In this document: positions 8,592 to 24,862 of the stretch, piece by piece
Layout: every line of letters starts with the position of its first letter
Numbering within the stretch: position 1 is the first letter of the stretch
Origin: Georgenia sp. TF02-10
GTDB lineage: Bacteria; Actinomycetota; Actinomycetes; Actinomycetales; Actinomycetaceae
Direction of reading: 5' to 3'
Length of the DNA stretch: 64,000 nt
NCBI RefSeq assembly: GCF_022759505.1
Contig: NZ_CP094289.1
Span: forward strand, 1,612,001 to 1,676,000
Made by a program: the position numbers and the translations under genes
The notes under the pieces: model-generated
Told to the model about the DNA's origin: nothing
The model's database searches: none
Seen by the model: the letters and a program-made list of their open reading frames with translations, nothing else

Positions 8592-11246
8592 ATGCCCTAC
8601 GTCCCCCTCGGCTGGCTCGCCGAGCACGTCGCCGTCCCGCCCGGGACCACCGCCGCCCAGCTCGCCGCCAACCTCGTCCGCGTCGGGCTGGAGGAGGAGC
8701 GCATCGTCCCGCCCGCCGTCACCGGCCCGCTCGTCGTCGGCCAGGTGCTCACCGCCGTCGCCGAGGAGCACAGCAACGGCAAGACGATCCGCTACTGCCG
8801 GGTCGACGTCGGCCCCGAGCACAACCGCCCCCCGGGCACCGGCAAGGAGCCCGCCGAGGTGCCCAGCCGCGGCATCGTCTGCGGCGCGGACAACTTCGCC
8901 CCCGGCGACCACGTCGTCGTCGCGCTGCCCGGCAGCGTGCTGCCCGGCCCGTTCCCGATCACCGCCCGCCGCACCTACGGGCACGTCTCGGACGGGATGA
9001 TCTGCTCCGCCCGCGAGCTCGGCCTGGGCGAGGACCACAGCGGCATCATCGTCCTCGAGCAGCTCCTCGGCCCCGGCGCCGTGCCCGCGCCGGGCACCGA
9101 CGCCGTCGCCCTCCTCGGCCTGGGGGAGGAGGTCCTGGAGATCAACGTCACCCCGGACCGCGGGTACTGCTTCGCGATGCGCGGGGTGGCCCGGGAGTAC
9201 TCCCACGCCACCGGCGCGGCCTTCACCGACCCCGGCCTGCCGGAGAACCTGCCCGCCCCGCCGCCCGCCGCCACCGCCGGCGGGTTCGCCGTCGCCGTCG
9301 ACGACGACGCCGCCCCCGTGGGCTGCGACCGGTTCGTCACCCGGATTGTCCGCGGCCTGGACCCGACCGCCCGCACCCCCCGCTGGATGGCCCAGCGCCT
9401 CACCCAGGCCGGCATGCGGCCGATCTCCCTGGCCGTGGACGTGACCAACTACGTCATGCTCGACCTCGGCCAGCCCCTGCACGCCTACGACCTGGCCACC
9501 CTCGCCGCGCCGGTCGTGGTCCGCCGCGCCGCCGCCGGGGAGCGGCTGACCACCCTGGACGACGTCGACCGGGCGCTGGACCCGGCGGACCTGCTGATCA
9601 CCGACTCGCCCGACGGCGCCCGCGGCGCCCGGGTCCTCGGCCTCGCCGGGGTGATGGGCGGGGCGGGGACCGAGGTCTCCGCGGGGACCACCGACGTCCT
9701 GGTCGAGGCGGCGCACTTCGACCCCGTCTCGGTCGCCCGCACCGCCCGCCGGCACCGGCTGCCCACCGAGGCCGCCAAGCGGTTCGAGCGCGGCGTGGAC
9801 CCCCGGCTGCCGGCCGTCGCCGCCCAGCGGGTGGTCGACCTGCTCGTCGAGCACGGCGGCGGCACGGCCGACCCGGGCGTCACCGACCTGGACGCCACCA
9901 CCGACCCGGCCCCGGTCACCCTCGACCCGGCGCTGCCCGGGCGGCTGGTCGGGGTGGACTACCCCCGCGCACAGGTCCTGGACCTGCTCCGGCAGGTCGG
10001 GTGCACCGAGTTGCCGGCCGGCGCCGGGCCCGCGGCCGGCGGGCCGCCCGACGGCGGCCTGGCCGCCGTCGGCCTCGGCGAGGGCGACCGGGCCGACGAC
10101 GCCGCCGCCACCGTCCGGCTCCGCCCGCCCAGCTGGCGCCCGGACCTGACCGGCCCGGCGGACCTGGCCGAGGAGGTCGCCCGCCTCGCCGGCTACGACC
10201 AGATCCCCGCCGTGCTGCCCGCCGCCCCGGCCGGCCGGGGCCTGACCCCCGAGCAGCGCGGCCGCCGGGACGTGGCCCGGGCGCTGGCCGAGCACGGGCT
10301 CACCGAGGTGCTCTCCTACCCCTTCGTCGGCGACGTGCACGACCGCCTCGGCCTGCCCGCCGAGGACCCGCGGCGCGCGGTGCTGCGCCTGGTCAACCCG
10401 CTCGCCGAGGACGCCGGGGCGCTGCGCACCTCGGTGCTCGACACCCTGCTGGAGACCGCCCGGCGCAACACCGGCCGGGGCACCACCGACCTCGCCGTCT
10501 TCGAGATCGGCCTGGTCACCCGCCCCGCCGGGCTCCGCGCCGCGGCCGCCCCCGGGGTGGACCGGCGGCCCACCGACGCCGAGCTGGCCGCGCTGCACGC
10601 CGCCGTCCCGGCCCAGCCGCGGCACCTCGCCGGGGTGCTGGCCGGCCAGCGCGTCCCGGCCGGGGTGTGGGGCCCGGGCCGGGCCGCGGACTGGGCCGAC
10701 GCCGTCGACGCCGTGCGCACCGCTGCCGCCGCCGCCGGCACCGAGGTCCGGGTGCGCCGCGGCGACCTCGCCCCGTGGCACCCGGGCCGGTGCGCGGAGG
10801 TCCTCGGCCCGGCCGGGCAGGTCCTCGGCCACGCCGGGGAGCTCCACCCCAAGGTCACCGCCGCCCTGGAGCTGCCGCCGCGCACGGTCGCCTTCGAGGT
10901 GGACCTCGACGCCCTGCTCGCCGCCGCCCCCGCCGAGCCGGTGCAGGTCGCGCCGGTCTCGACCTTCCCGCTGGCCAAGGAGGACGTGGCCCTGGTCGTC
11001 GACGACGGCGTCCCGGCCGCCGATGTCGAGGCGGCGGTGCGCGCCGGCGCCGGGGACCTGGCCGAGGAGGTCCACCTCTTCGACGTCTACACCGGCGACC
11101 AGCTGCCCGCCGGGAAGAAGTCCCTGGCCTTCGCCCTCCGGCTGCGCGCCGGGGACCGGACGCTGACCGCCGCGGAGACCGCCGAGGTGCGGGCCCGGGT
11201 CGTCCAGGTCGCCGGCGAGCGGGTCGGGGCGGTGCTGCGGGGCTGA
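8592..11246 (+). CDS. pheT: Phenylalanine-tRNA ligase beta subunit
   Basis: An 884-residue PheT, slightly longer than most. It has an N-terminal EMAP-like tRNA-binding domain (residues about 40-150), the B3/B4 editing region (about 220-400, with EAAHFDPVSVARTARRHRLPTEAAKRFERG), B5, the catalytic-like core and a C-terminal anticodon-binding FDX-ACB domain (about 785-884, SVFDVYTG-like LFDVYTGDQLPAGKKSLAF). Around residues 475-500 there is an Ala/Gly/Asp-rich insert (PAGAGPAAGGPPDGG) not expected in relatives. The subunit binds tRNA-Phe and clears mischarged tyrosine. A large hairpin follows the stop. Confidence 0.97.
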   Translation: MPYVPLGWLAEHVAVPPGTTAAQLAANLVRVGLEEERIVPPAVTGPLVVGQVLTAVAEEHSNGKTIRYCRVDVGPEHNRPPGTGKEPAEVPSRGIVCGADNFAPGDHVVVALPGSVLPGPFPITARRTYGHVSDGMICSARELGLGEDHSGIIVLEQLLGPGAVPAPGTDAVALLGLGEEVLEINVTPDRGYCFAMRGVAREYSHATGAAFTDPGLPENLPAPPPAATAGGFAVAVDDDAAPVGCDRFVTRIVRGLDPTARTPRWMAQRLTQAGMRPISLAVDVTNYVMLDLGQPLHAYDLATLAAPVVVRRAAAGERLTTLDDVDRALDPADLLITDSPDGARGARVLGLAGVMGGAGTEVSAGTTDVLVEAAHFDPVSVARTARRHRLPTEAAKRFERGVDPRLPAVAAQRVVDLLVEHGGGTADPGVTDLDATTDPAPVTLDPALPGRLVGVDYPRAQVLDLLRQVGCTELPAGAGPAAGGPPDGGLAAVGLGEGDRADDAAATVRLRPPSWRPDLTGPADLAEEVARLAGYDQIPAVLPAAPAGRGLTPEQRGRRDVARALAEHGLTEVLSYPFVGDVHDRLGLPAEDPRRAVLRLVNPLAEDAGALRTSVLDTLLETARRNTGRGTTDLAVFEIGLVTRPAGLRAAAAPGVDRRPTDAELAALHAAVPAQPRHLAGVLAGQRVPAGVWGPGRAADWADAVDAVRTAAAAAGTEVRVRRGDLAPWHPGRCAEVLGPAGQVLGHAGELHPKVTAALELPPRTVAFEVDLDALLAAAPAEPVQVAPVSTFPLAKEDVALVVDDGVPAADVEAAVRAGAGDLAEEVHLFDVYTGDQLPAGKKSLAFALRLRAGDRTLTAAETAEVRARVVQVAGERVGAVLRG

Positions 11247-11248
11247 CC

Positions 11249-11304
11249 GCCGGGGGCGGGGCGGGAGCGGGACGAAGGGGACAAAGGTCCCGCCCGCCCC
11301 CGGC
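11249..11304 (+). terminator. GC-rich hairpin after pheT (possible terminator, overlaps a DevR-like box)
   Basis: Bases 11249-11266 (starting GCCGGGGGCGGG) pair with 11288-11304 (ending GCCCCCGGC) with one bulged G and a loop of 21 bases. It begins three bases after the pheT stop. There is no T-run, so termination is only inferred from position and stability. Confidence 0.5.
11278..11291 (+). promoter_or_regulatory. DevR/DosR-like palindrome GGGAC-AAAG-GTCCC
   Basis: The 14-bp element matches 12 of 14 positions of the core DosR/DevR consensus GGGACTWWAGTCCC, as I recall it for Mycobacterium and relatives. Its centre is 42.5 bases before the ATG at 11327. A -10-like CACAGT at 11315-11320 ends six bases before that ATG, so if the transcript is leaderless the box is centred at -42.5, a classic activator position. 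Its right half overlaps the second arm of the hairpin after pheT. Confidence 0.5.
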
Positions 11305-11326
11305 GCCCGATGGTCACAGTGGGGGC

Positions 11327-11959
11327 ATGCGCATCCTCGTCGTCATCGCCTCCAAGCACCAGGCCACCGCCGAGGTCGGGGACGTCATCGTGGAAGAGCT
11401 ACGCGCGGCCGGGCACCAGGCCCGCCGGGTCACGCCCGGGGAGGTGCGCTCCCTCGACGGGGTCGACGCGGTGGTCCTCGGCTCCGCCGTCTACATGACC
11501 CAGTGGATGGAGTCCATGCGCGACCTGGTCGCCCGGCGGGCCGCCGAGCTCCGGGCCCGGCCGCTGTGGGCGTTCTCCGTGGGCCTGGCCGGCGTGCCCG
11601 CCGGCGAGGTGCAGGACCCGGCCCGGGCCGCCGGGGTGGTGCGCCAGCTCGACCCGCTGGGGTACGTGACCTTCAAGGGCCGCCTCGACCCGTCGGCGCT
11701 CGGCCTGCGCGAGCGGTCGGTGGCCCGGATGGGAAGCGCCGCGGAGGGCGACTACCGCGAGTGGGACAAGATCCGGGCATGGGCGCGGGGCATCGCCGCC
11801 GAGCTCGCCGAGCACGCCGGCGACGGCCAGCCGGCCAGCGCCGAGCCCGCGCCCGACGGTGCCGCACCCGACGGTGACGCCGCGGCCGCCGGTGACGCCG
11901 AGCCCGCCGCGGCCGGCCGGGACCCCGGCGCCGCTCCCGCCCCGTCTGCCGGCGGATGA
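11327..11959 (+). CDS. Flavodoxin-domain protein (protoporphyrinogen-oxidase-like/HemG-like)
   Basis: A 210-residue protein with a flavodoxin-like fold in its first 165 residues. The start MRILVVIASKHQATAEVGDVI is the first strand and FMN phosphate-binding loop (S-K-H-x-A-T), and VDAVVLGSAVYMTQWMESMRD is the second FMN loop. LWAFSVGLAG and YREWDKIRAWARGIA complete the pattern seen in menaquinone-dependent protoporphyrinogen dehydrogenase relatives. The last 45 residues are an Ala/Asp/Pro-rich low-complexity tail. Many actinobacterial homologues are simply called flavodoxin-domain proteins, and a role in haem synthesis is not established. The likely promoter places a DevR-like box at -42.5, hinting at control by hypoxia or redox stress. 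Confidence 0.82.
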   Translation: MRILVVIASKHQATAEVGDVIVEELRAAGHQARRVTPGEVRSLDGVDAVVLGSAVYMTQWMESMRDLVARRAAELRARPLWAFSVGLAGVPAGEVQDPARAAGVVRQLDPLGYVTFKGRLDPSALGLRERSVARMGSAAEGDYREWDKIRAWARGIAAELAEHAGDGQPASAEPAPDGAAPDGDAAAAGDAEPAAAGRDPGAAPAPSAGG

Positions 11960-11982
11960 CGGTCCTCGTCGGGCGATGACGG

Positions 11983-12966
11983 TCAGGGGATGAGCAGCAC
12001 CTTGCCGGTGGTGCCCCGGCCCTCGAGCGCCTCGTGCGCCGCGCGGGCCCCGGCCAGCGGGAAGTGGGCTCCCACCCGCACGCGCAGCGACCCGTCCGCG
12101 GCGGCGGCGAAAACCTCCTCGGCCCGCCACAGCAGCTCAGACCGCTCGGCGGTGTAGTCGCCCAGCTTCGGCCGGGTGACGAACAGCGAGCCGGCCTGGT
12201 TGAGCCGCTGCAGGTCGAACGGGGGCACCTGGCCGCTGGCCCCGCCGAACAGCACGAGCATGCCGCGGCGGCGCACCGAGGCCAGCGAGGCGTCGAAGGT
12301 GGCCTTGCCCACGCCGTCGTACGCCACGTCCACCCCGGTCCCGTCGGTCAGGTCCCGGACCAGGCGGGGGAGCTCGGCGGTGAGGTCGTCGAGCTCGGTG
12401 TACCGGATCACCTCGGCCGCCCCGGCCTCGCGGGCCAGGGCCTCCTTCTCCGCCGAGCCGACCAGGCCGACCACCCGCGCCCCGCGGGCGACGGCGAGCT
12501 GGGTGAGCAGCAGGCCCACCCCGCCGGCCGCGGCGGTGAGCAGCACCGTCTGACCAGTCCGCACCGGGAACGTGGAGGTCACCAGGTAGTGCGCGGTCAT
12601 CCCCTGCAGCGGCAGCGCCGCGGCGGTGTGCAGGTCTAGGCCGGCCGGCACCGGCAGCGCCACCTCGGCCGGGACCAGCACCTGCTCGGCGTAGGAGCCG
12701 GGTGCGGCGGCCCAGGCCACCGCGTCCCCGACGGCGAAGCCGGTGACGCCCTCGCCCACCGCGGTCACCGTCCCGGCCCCCTCCGAGCCGGGGACGTGCG
12801 GGAAGTCCATCGCGTAGACGCCGCTGCGCTGGTAGGTGTCGATGAAGTTCACCCCGGCGGCGGCGACCTGGACGGCCAAGTCCCCCGGGCCCGGCTCGGG
12901 GTCGGGCAGGTCGACGGCGGACAGGACCTCGGGGCCACCGGCGCGGGTGGCGTGGACGGCGCGCAT
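11983..12966 (-). CDS. NADPH:quinone oxidoreductase (zeta-crystallin family)
   Basis: A 327-residue medium-chain dehydrogenase/reductase without zinc ligands, of the quinone oxidoreductase type. It has AAGVNFIDTYQRSG (residues 37-49), VPGSEGAGTV, the cofactor loop AAGGVG at 146-151 and YDGVGKATFDASL, and ends in GRGTTGKVLLIP. I chose the ATG at 12966 because the family N-terminus MRAVHATRAGGPEVL begins there. On this strand TTGCGG and CATCCT, about 16 bases apart, end six bases before the ATG, a leaderless arrangement. It faces away from argC, and both share the 126-base gap with three direct repeats. Confidence 0.92.
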   Translation of the reverse strand: MRAVHATRAGGPEVLSAVDLPDPEPGPGDLAVQVAAAGVNFIDTYQRSGVYAMDFPHVPGSEGAGTVTAVGEGVTGFAVGDAVAWAAAPGSYAEQVLVPAEVALPVPAGLDLHTAAALPLQGMTAHYLVTSTFPVRTGQTVLLTAAAGGVGLLLTQLAVARGARVVGLVGSAEKEALAREAGAAEVIRYTELDDLTAELPRLVRDLTDGTGVDVAYDGVGKATFDASLASVRRRGMLVLFGGASGQVPPFDLQRLNQAGSLFVTRPKLGDYTAERSELLWRAEEVFAAAADGSLRVRVGAHFPLAGARAAHEALEGRGTTGKVLLIP

Positions 12967-12989
12967 GGCCCCAGGATGCTCGGCCGGCC

Positions 12990-15313
<2,324 letters not shown>

Positions 15314-15317
<4 letters not shown>

Positions 15318-16321
15318 CCGAGGCAGACCTGACCACCCCCGCCGCCCTCGCGGGCCAGGCCGGCCCGAAGTCCGACGGCCGGGACGGCCGCGCGGGCCCG
15401 GACGGTGCCGGCACCGCCGACCCGGCCGGCATCGCCGACCTGTACCCGCGGGCCAAGGCCGAGGTGCTGATCCAGGCCCTGCCCTGGCTGCGCCGCTTCG
15501 CCGGCGCCCGGGTGGTGATCAAGTACGGCGGGCACGCGATGGTGGCCGACCACCTCCGGGCCAGCTTCGCCGCCGACGTCCTCTTCCTCCACCAGGTCGG
15601 GCTGCGCCCCGTCGTCGTGCACGGCGGCGGCCCGCAGATCTCGGCGATGCTGGACCGGGTGGGCCTGGGCACCGAGTTCCGCGGCGGGCTGCGGGTGACC
15701 ACCCCGGACGTGATGGACGTGGTGCGGATGGTGCTGACCGGCAAGGTCCAGCGCGAGCTGGTCAGCCTGCTCAACGCCGACGTCGCCCACGCCGTGGGCC
15801 TGTCCGGGGAGGACGGGCGGCTGCTGCGGGCCCGGCGCCGCCCGGCCACGGTCGCCGGGGAGCACGTCGACGTCGGCCGGGTCGGCGACGTCGTCGAGGT
15901 CGACCCCCAGGCGGTGGAGGACCTGCTCGCCGCCGGCCGGATCCCGGTGGTGTCCACCGTGGCCCTCGACATGGACGAGCCCAGCCAGGTCCTCAATGTC
16001 AACGCGGACACCGCCGCCGCCGCGCTCGCCGTCGCGCTCGGGGCGACCAAGCTGGTCATCCTCACCGACGTGGAGGGCCTCTACGCCGCCTGGCCGGACC
16101 GCTCCTCCCTGCTCAGCACCGTCACCGCCGGCCAGCTCCGCGGCCTGTTGCCCCAGCTGGTGACCGGGATGGTCCCGAAGATGGAGGCCTGCCTGCGGGC
16201 CGTCGACGGCGGGGTGCCCCAGGCGCACGTCATCGACGGGCGGCAGGAGCACTCGATGCTGCTGGAGATCTTCACCGACGCCGGGGTAGGCACCCTGGTC
16301 GAGCCGGACGGGGCGCCGTGA
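15314..16321 (+). CDS. argB: Acetylglutamate kinase
   Basis: A 335-residue amino-acid kinase fold protein. IKYGGHAM and [13 protein letters not shown] are the nucleotide and substrate loops, [29 protein letters not shown] covers the ATP-binding half, and the C-terminus TDAGVGTLV is characteristic. The first 45 residues form an Ala/Gly/Asp-rich extension before [16 protein letters not shown], which includes the helix that shapes the arginine feedback site in inhibited ArgB proteins. Arginine inhibition is therefore likely, though this is inferred. It phosphorylates N-acetylglutamate for ArgC. Confidence 0.96.
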
Positions 16322-17565
16322 GCGGGCCGGGCACCGTGAGCGGCCCGGGCTGGGCCGAGCGGTACGGCGCGGCGCTGATGAACACCTTCGGCCCGCCCCA
16401 GCGGGTCCTCGTCCGCGGCGCGGGCAGCCACGTCTGGGACGCCGACGGCCGGCGCTACCTCGACCTGCTCGGCGGCCTCGCCGTCAACGCCCTGGGCCAC
16501 GCCCACCCCGCCGTCGTGCGGGCCGTCACCGACCAGCTGCAGACGCTGGGACACGTGTCCAACTTCTTCGCCACCCCCGCCCAGGTCACCCTCGCCGAGC
16601 AGCTGCTGCGCATCGTCACCCCCGGCGGCGCGCCGGCCGGCTCGCGGGTGTTCCTGGCCAACTCCGGCACCGAGGCCAACGAGGCCGCCGTCAAGCTGAT
16701 CCGCCGGCACGGCGGCCCGGCCCGGCGCCGGGTCCTCGCCCTCGAGGGCGCCTTCCACGGCCGGACCCTGGGCGCGCTCGCCCTGACCCACAAGGCCGCC
16801 TACCGCGAGCCGTTCGAGCCGCTGCCCGGGGAGGTGGATTTCCTCCCGTTCGGGGACGTCGCCGCGCTGCGCGAGGCGCTGGACGAGGATGTCGCCGCGC
16901 TCGTCGTCGAGCCGATCCAGGGCGAGGCAGGTGTGCGGGTCCTGCCGCCGGGGTACCTGCCGGCCGCCCGCGAGCTCACCCGCGCCGCCGGCGCGCTGCT
17001 CGTGCTGGACGAGGTGCAGTCCGGGATGGGCCGCACCGGCACCTGGATGGCCCACCACCTGCCCCACCTCGGCGGCGGGGTGGTCCCCGACGTCGTCACC
17101 CTCGCCAAGGGGCTCGGCGGCGGGCTGCCGGTGGGCGCCGTCGTCGCCCTCGGCGCGGACATCGCCACCCTGCTCGGCCCCGGCCAGCACGGCACCACCT
17201 TCGGCGGCAACCCGGTCGTCGCCGCCGCGGCGCTCGCGGTGGTCGCGGCGCTCGACGACGGCCTGCTCGGCCACGTCACCGAGGTCGGGGACCTGCTGCG
17301 GCACAAGCTCGCCGGCCTCGGCCACCACGGCGTGGCCGAGGTGCGCGGGGAGGGGCTGCTCCTCGCCGTCGGGCTGACCGCACCGGTGGCCCAGGCGGCG
17401 GCCGGGCACCTGCTGGAGGCCGGGTTCATCGTCAACCCGGTCCGCCCCGACGCCCTGCGCCTGGCCCCGCCGCTCGTCCTGACCGCCGCCGAGGCGACCA
17501 GCTTCGTCGACGCCCTGCCCGCCGCGCTCGACGCCGCCCTGGCCGACGCCGGGGGGCAGGGATGA
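16318..17565 (+). CDS. argD: Acetylornithine aminotransferase
   Basis: A 415-residue class III PLP aminotransferase. The PLP-binding lysine is K264 in [13 protein letters not shown], and the cofactor carboxylate region is [15 protein letters not shown] (residues 228-241). [13 protein letters not shown] (115-127) and FHGRTLGAL (147-155) are standard. It makes N-acetylornithine in the fourth step of the pathway. The GTG overlaps the argB stop by four bases. In most actinobacterial clusters argF follows argD; here argR starts within the argD stop instead, so argF has been lost from this position or was never there. Confidence 0.96.
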   Translation: MSGPGTVSGPGWAERYGAALMNTFGPPQRVLVRGAGSHVWDADGRRYLDLLGGLAVNALGHAHPAVVRAVTDQLQTLGHVSNFFATPAQVTLAEQLLRIVTPGGAPAGSRVFLANSGTEANEAAVKLIRRHGGPARRRVLALEGAFHGRTLGALALTHKAAYREPFEPLPGEVDFLPFGDVAALREALDEDVAALVVEPIQGEAGVRVLPPGYLPAARELTRAAGALLVLDEVQSGMGRTGTWMAHHLPHLGGGVVPDVVTLAKGLGGGLPVGAVVALGADIATLLGPGQHGTTFGGNPVVAAAALAVVAALDDGLLGHVTEVGDLLRHKLAGLGHHGVAEVRGEGLLLAVGLTAPVAQAAAGHLLEAGFIVNPVRPDALRLAPPLVLTAAEATSFVDALPAALDAALADAGGQG

Positions 17566-18203
17566 CCGACACCGAGACCGGCGGGGTCGCCGCCACCCGG
17601 GCCGGGCGGCACGCCGTCATCGAGCAGATCCTCACCGCCGGCCCGGTGCGCTCGCAGACCGAGCTGCGGGCGGCCCTCGCCGCCCGCGGGATCCGCACCA
17701 CCCAGGCCACCCTGTCCCGGGACCTGGAGGAGCTGGGCGCCACCAAGGTCCGCGGGCCCGGCGGGCAGGTCTACGCCCTCCCCGGGGAGGGCGCCGGCGG
17801 CGTGGCCCGCGCCGCCGAGGCCGAGGAGGACACCCAGATCGCCGCCCGGCTGCAGCGCTGGTGCGCCGAGGTCCTCCTCACCGCCGACACCGCCTTCCAC
17901 CAGGTGGTGCTGCGCACCCCGCCCGGCGCGGCCCAGCTGCTCGCCTCCGCCATCGACCACTCGGTGCTCCCGCACGTCCTGGGCTGCATCGCCGGGGACG
18001 ACACCGTGCTGGTGATCACCCGCTCCACCGAGGCCGCCGAGTCCCTCGCCCGCCGCCTGCTGGCGCTGGCCGGCCGCAGCCGGCAGGCCGACGGCGGCCC
18101 CCGCCCCACGGCCGACCCCGCCGGCGGCCCCCGCCCCACGTCCGACCCCGCCGGGGACCGCCCGGCGGACCCGCCCCGCACAGGAGAGACCCCCGATGAC
18201 TGA
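17562..18203 (+). CDS. argR: Arginine repressor
   Basis: A 213-residue ArgR. The N-terminal winged helix holds [14 protein letters not shown] and [17 protein letters not shown] (residues about 30-63). The C-terminal core carries the arginine-binding and hexamer region, with [15 protein letters not shown]. Residues about 172-213 form an extra Pro-rich tail containing a 30-bp tandem duplication that encodes [10 protein letters not shown] and [10 protein letters not shown] (18093-18152). With arginine bound it represses arginine biosynthesis; in some bacteria it also activates the deiminase pathway, which is encoded a few kilobases downstream here. The ATG overlaps the argD stop. Confidence 0.95.
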   Translation: MTDTETGGVAATRAGRHAVIEQILTAGPVRSQTELRAALAARGIRTTQATLSRDLEELGATKVRGPGGQVYALPGEGAGGVARAAEAEEDTQIAARLQRWCAEVLLTADTAFHQVVLRTPPGAAQLLASAIDHSVLPHVLGCIAGDDTVLVITRSTEAAESLARRLLALAGRSRQADGGPRPTADPAGGPRPTSDPAGDRPADPPRTGETPDD

Positions 18204-19482
18204 CACCCCCACCGCCGTCGCCCCCGTCCCCGCCGGCTCCGGCCGCGCCGACCGGGTCGTGCTGGCCTACTCCGGCGGGCTGGACACCTCCGTGGCGATC
18301 GGCTGGATCGGCGAGCGCACCGGCGCCGAGGTGATCGCCGTCGCCGTCGACGTCGGCCAGGGCGGGGAGGACCTGGAGGTCATCCGCCAGCGGGCGCTGG
18401 ACTGCGGCGCCGTGGAGGCCTACGTCGCCGACGCTAGGGAGGAGTTCGCCACCGAGTACTGCATGCCGGCGCTGCGCGCCAACGCCCTGTACATGGACGC
18501 CTACCCGCTGGTCTCGGCGCTGTCCCGCCCGGTCATCGTCAAGCACCTGGTCCGCGCCGCCCGCCAGTTCGGCGCGACCACGGTCGCCCACGGCTGCACC
18601 GGCAAGGGCAACGACCAGGTCCGCTTCGAGGTCGGCATCACCTCCCTCGCCCCCGACCTGCGCTGCCTCGCCCCGGTCCGGGACCTGGCGCTGACCCGCG
18701 ACGTCGCCATCGACTACGCCAACAAGCACGCCCTGCCGATCGAGACGACCAAGCACAACCCGTTCTCCATCGACCAGAACGTCTGGGGCCGCGCCATCGA
18801 GACCGGGTTCCTGGAGGACATCTGGAACGGCCCGACCAAGGACGTCTACGCCTACACCGACGACCCCACCTACCCGCCGCTGCCCGACGAGGTCGTGCTC
18901 ACCTTCGACCGCGGCGTCCCGGTCGCCGTCGACGGCCGCGCCGTCACCCCGCTCGGCGCCGTGCAGGAGATGAACCGCCGCGCCGGCGCGCAGGGGATCG
19001 GCCGGATCGACGTCGTCGAGGACCGGCTGGTCGGGATCAAGTCCCGGGAGGTCTACGAGGCCCCGGGGGCGATGGCGCTGATCGCCGCGCACAAGGAGCT
19101 GGAGAACGTCACGATCGAGCGGGAGCAGGCCCGGTTCAAGCGGACCGTGGGGCAGCGGTGGACCGAGCTGGTCTACGACGGCCAGTGGTTCTCCCCGCTC
19201 AAGCGCTCCCTGGACGCGTTCCTGGCGGACACCCAGCGCTACGTCTCCGGGGACATCCGGATGGTCCTGCACGGCGGCCGCGCCACCGTCACCGGCCGGC
19301 GCAGCGAGCAGAGCCTGTACGACTTCGACCTGGCCACCTACGACACCGGCGACGCCTACGACCAGTCCCAGGCCAAGGGCTTCATCGAGGTCTACGGGAT
19401 GACCTCCAAGCTGGCCGCGGCCCGCGACGTCACCTTCGGCAACCAGGTGGACATCGGCGCGGTCCCGGCCGTGGAGGGCTGA
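18196..19482 (+). CDS. argG: Argininosuccinate synthase
   Basis: A 428-residue ArgG that joins citrulline and aspartate using ATP. The ATP loop [11 protein letters not shown] is at residues 24-34. [37 protein letters not shown] and [22 protein letters not shown] are family segments. The ATG at 18196 overlaps the end of argR by eight bases and has AGGAGAG upstream. The gene ends the plus-strand run; the next gene, an ornithine carbamoyltransferase, converges on it from the other strand across 133 bases that contain two copies of GGGCCGACGGCGGCCGGC-type sequence. Confidence 0.97.
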   Translation: MTDTPTAVAPVPAGSGRADRVVLAYSGGLDTSVAIGWIGERTGAEVIAVAVDVGQGGEDLEVIRQRALDCGAVEAYVADAREEFATEYCMPALRANALYMDAYPLVSALSRPVIVKHLVRAARQFGATTVAHGCTGKGNDQVRFEVGITSLAPDLRCLAPVRDLALTRDVAIDYANKHALPIETTKHNPFSIDQNVWGRAIETGFLEDIWNGPTKDVYAYTDDPTYPPLPDEVVLTFDRGVPVAVDGRAVTPLGAVQEMNRRAGAQGIGRIDVVEDRLVGIKSREVYEAPGAMALIAAHKELENVTIEREQARFKRTVGQRWTELVYDGQWFSPLKRSLDAFLADTQRYVSGDIRMVLHGGRATVTGRRSEQSLYDFDLATYDTGDAYDQSQAKGFIEVYGMTSKLAAARDVTFGNQVDIGAVPAVEG

Positions 19483-19615
19483 GGCCGGGGCCGACGGCGG
19501 CCGGCCCCCGCCGGGGCGGGCGACGTCGGTCGCACGGCTGGGCCGACGGCGGCCGGCGCGGCCGGGACCCCACGTCGGCGTCGCGGCCGGGCCGCCGTCG
19601 TGCGCCGCCCCCGGC

Positions 19616-20629
19616 TCAGGCCAGGGTGGCGACGAGCACCGCCTTGATGGTGTGCATCCGGTTCTCCGCCTGGTCGAAGATCACCTCGGCGTGCGCCTCG
19701 AACACCTCGTCGGTGACCTCCAGGGCGTCCATCCCGGTCTGCGCGTGGACCTCCCGGCCCACCGCGGTGCCCAGGTCGTGGTAGGCGGGCAGGCAGTGCA
19801 GGAGCTTCGCGGCCGGGTTCCCGGTGGCCGCCATCAGGCCGGCGTTGACCTGGTAGTCGCGCAGCAGCGCGATCCGCTCGGCCCAGACCGCCGGCGGCTC
19901 GCCCATGGAGACCCAGACGTCGGTGTAGACGAAGTCCGCGCCGGCCACGCCGGCGGCGACGTCGTCGGTCACGGCCAGCCGGGCCCCGGTCCGGGCGGCG
20001 ACCTGGCGGGCCGCGGCCACGACGTCGGCGGCGGGCTGCAGCGGGACCGGGGCGACCACCCGCACGTCCAGGCCGAGCAGGGCGCCGGCGACCAGCACCG
20101 AGCGGGCGGTGTTGTTCCGGCCGTCCCCGACGTAGGCCAGCACCAGCTCGGCGTCGGCCTTGCGGCGCCCGTCGACGACGGGCGCGTGCTCCCGCATGGT
20201 GAGGTGGTCGGCGAGCATCTGGGTGGGGTGCCAGTCGTCGGTCAGCCCGTTCAGCACCGGCACCCCGGCGTGCGCGGCGAGGGTCTCGACGTCGGCCTGC
20301 GCCTCGCCGCGGAACTCGATGGCGTCGTACATCCGGCCGAGCACCCGGGCGGTGTCCTTGACCGACTCCTTGTGCCCGAGCTGGGAGGCGGTGGGGTCCA
20401 GGAAGGTCACGTGCGCGCCCTGGTCGTAGGCGGCGACCTCGAACGCGGCCCGGGTGCGGGTGGAGGTCTTGGCGAAGACCAGCGCGATGTTCTTGCCCCG
20501 CAGCCGCTGCGTCTCGGTGCCGGCCCGCTTGGCGGCCTTGAGCTCGGCGGCGAGGTCGAGCAGGCCGGTCCACTCCGCCGGGGCGAGGTCGAGCTCCTTG
20601 AGGAAGCTGCGTCCGTGCAGGCCTGTCAT
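19616..20629 (-). CDS. arcB: Ornithine carbamoyltransferase, long form (ArcB/ArgI type)
   Basis: A 337-residue carbamoyltransferase. The carbamoyl-phosphate loop is K-T-STRTR (STRTR at residues 56-60), followed by [45 protein letters not shown] and HCLPAYHD. These are the marks of the long form found in catabolic ArcB and in E. coli ArgI/ArgF. The short actinobacterial ArgF would instead show NSTRTRFSFE and HCLPAHRG. It lies 131 bases downstream of arginine deiminase on the same strand, so I name it arcB: it can convert citrulline to ornithine and carbamoyl phosphate. As no other carbamoyltransferase is present in the arginine cluster, it might also serve biosynthesis. Confidence 0.85.
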   Translation of the reverse strand: MTGLHGRSFLKELDLAPAEWTGLLDLAAELKAAKRAGTETQRLRGKNIALVFAKTSTRTRAAFEVAAYDQGAHVTFLDPTASQLGHKESVKDTARVLGRMYDAIEFRGEAQADVETLAAHAGVPVLNGLTDDWHPTQMLADHLTMREHAPVVDGRRKADAELVLAYVGDGRNNTARSVLVAGALLGLDVRVVAPVPLQPAADVVAAARQVAARTGARLAVTDDVAAGVAGADFVYTDVWVSMGEPPAVWAERIALLRDYQVNAGLMAATGNPAAKLLHCLPAYHDLGTAVGREVHAQTGMDALEVTDEVFEAHAEVIFDQAENRMHTIKAVLVATLA

Positions 20630-20760
20630 CCCTCACCCTTCGTCGTGCCGGCGGTCTGCCGGCGTCCACCGTCTGCCGTCCGGCGTCCGTCCACCGGCTG
20701 TCCGTCCCCCGGCCGTCCCGGCTCCGCCGGCCGGCCGGCAGCCGGGTCGGACCGGCCGGT

Positions 20761-24721
<3,961 letters not shown>

Positions 24722-24862
24722 GGCAGCCGGCGGTGCCCGGCCCGGCCGGTCGTCGTCGGCGGCACCGCCTGCGGGCGGACGGCTGCCGGACCAGGCCCGC
24801 CCGCACGGCACACTGGTACCGGCGTCCGGGAGCGGGCACCTGCACAGGAAGGCAAGAGAAGC

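Noticed and set aside
19483-19615. Bidirectional terminator between argG and arcB
   Set aside because: The region has GC-rich repeats but no clear stem with a T-run on either strand, so I did not list a terminator.
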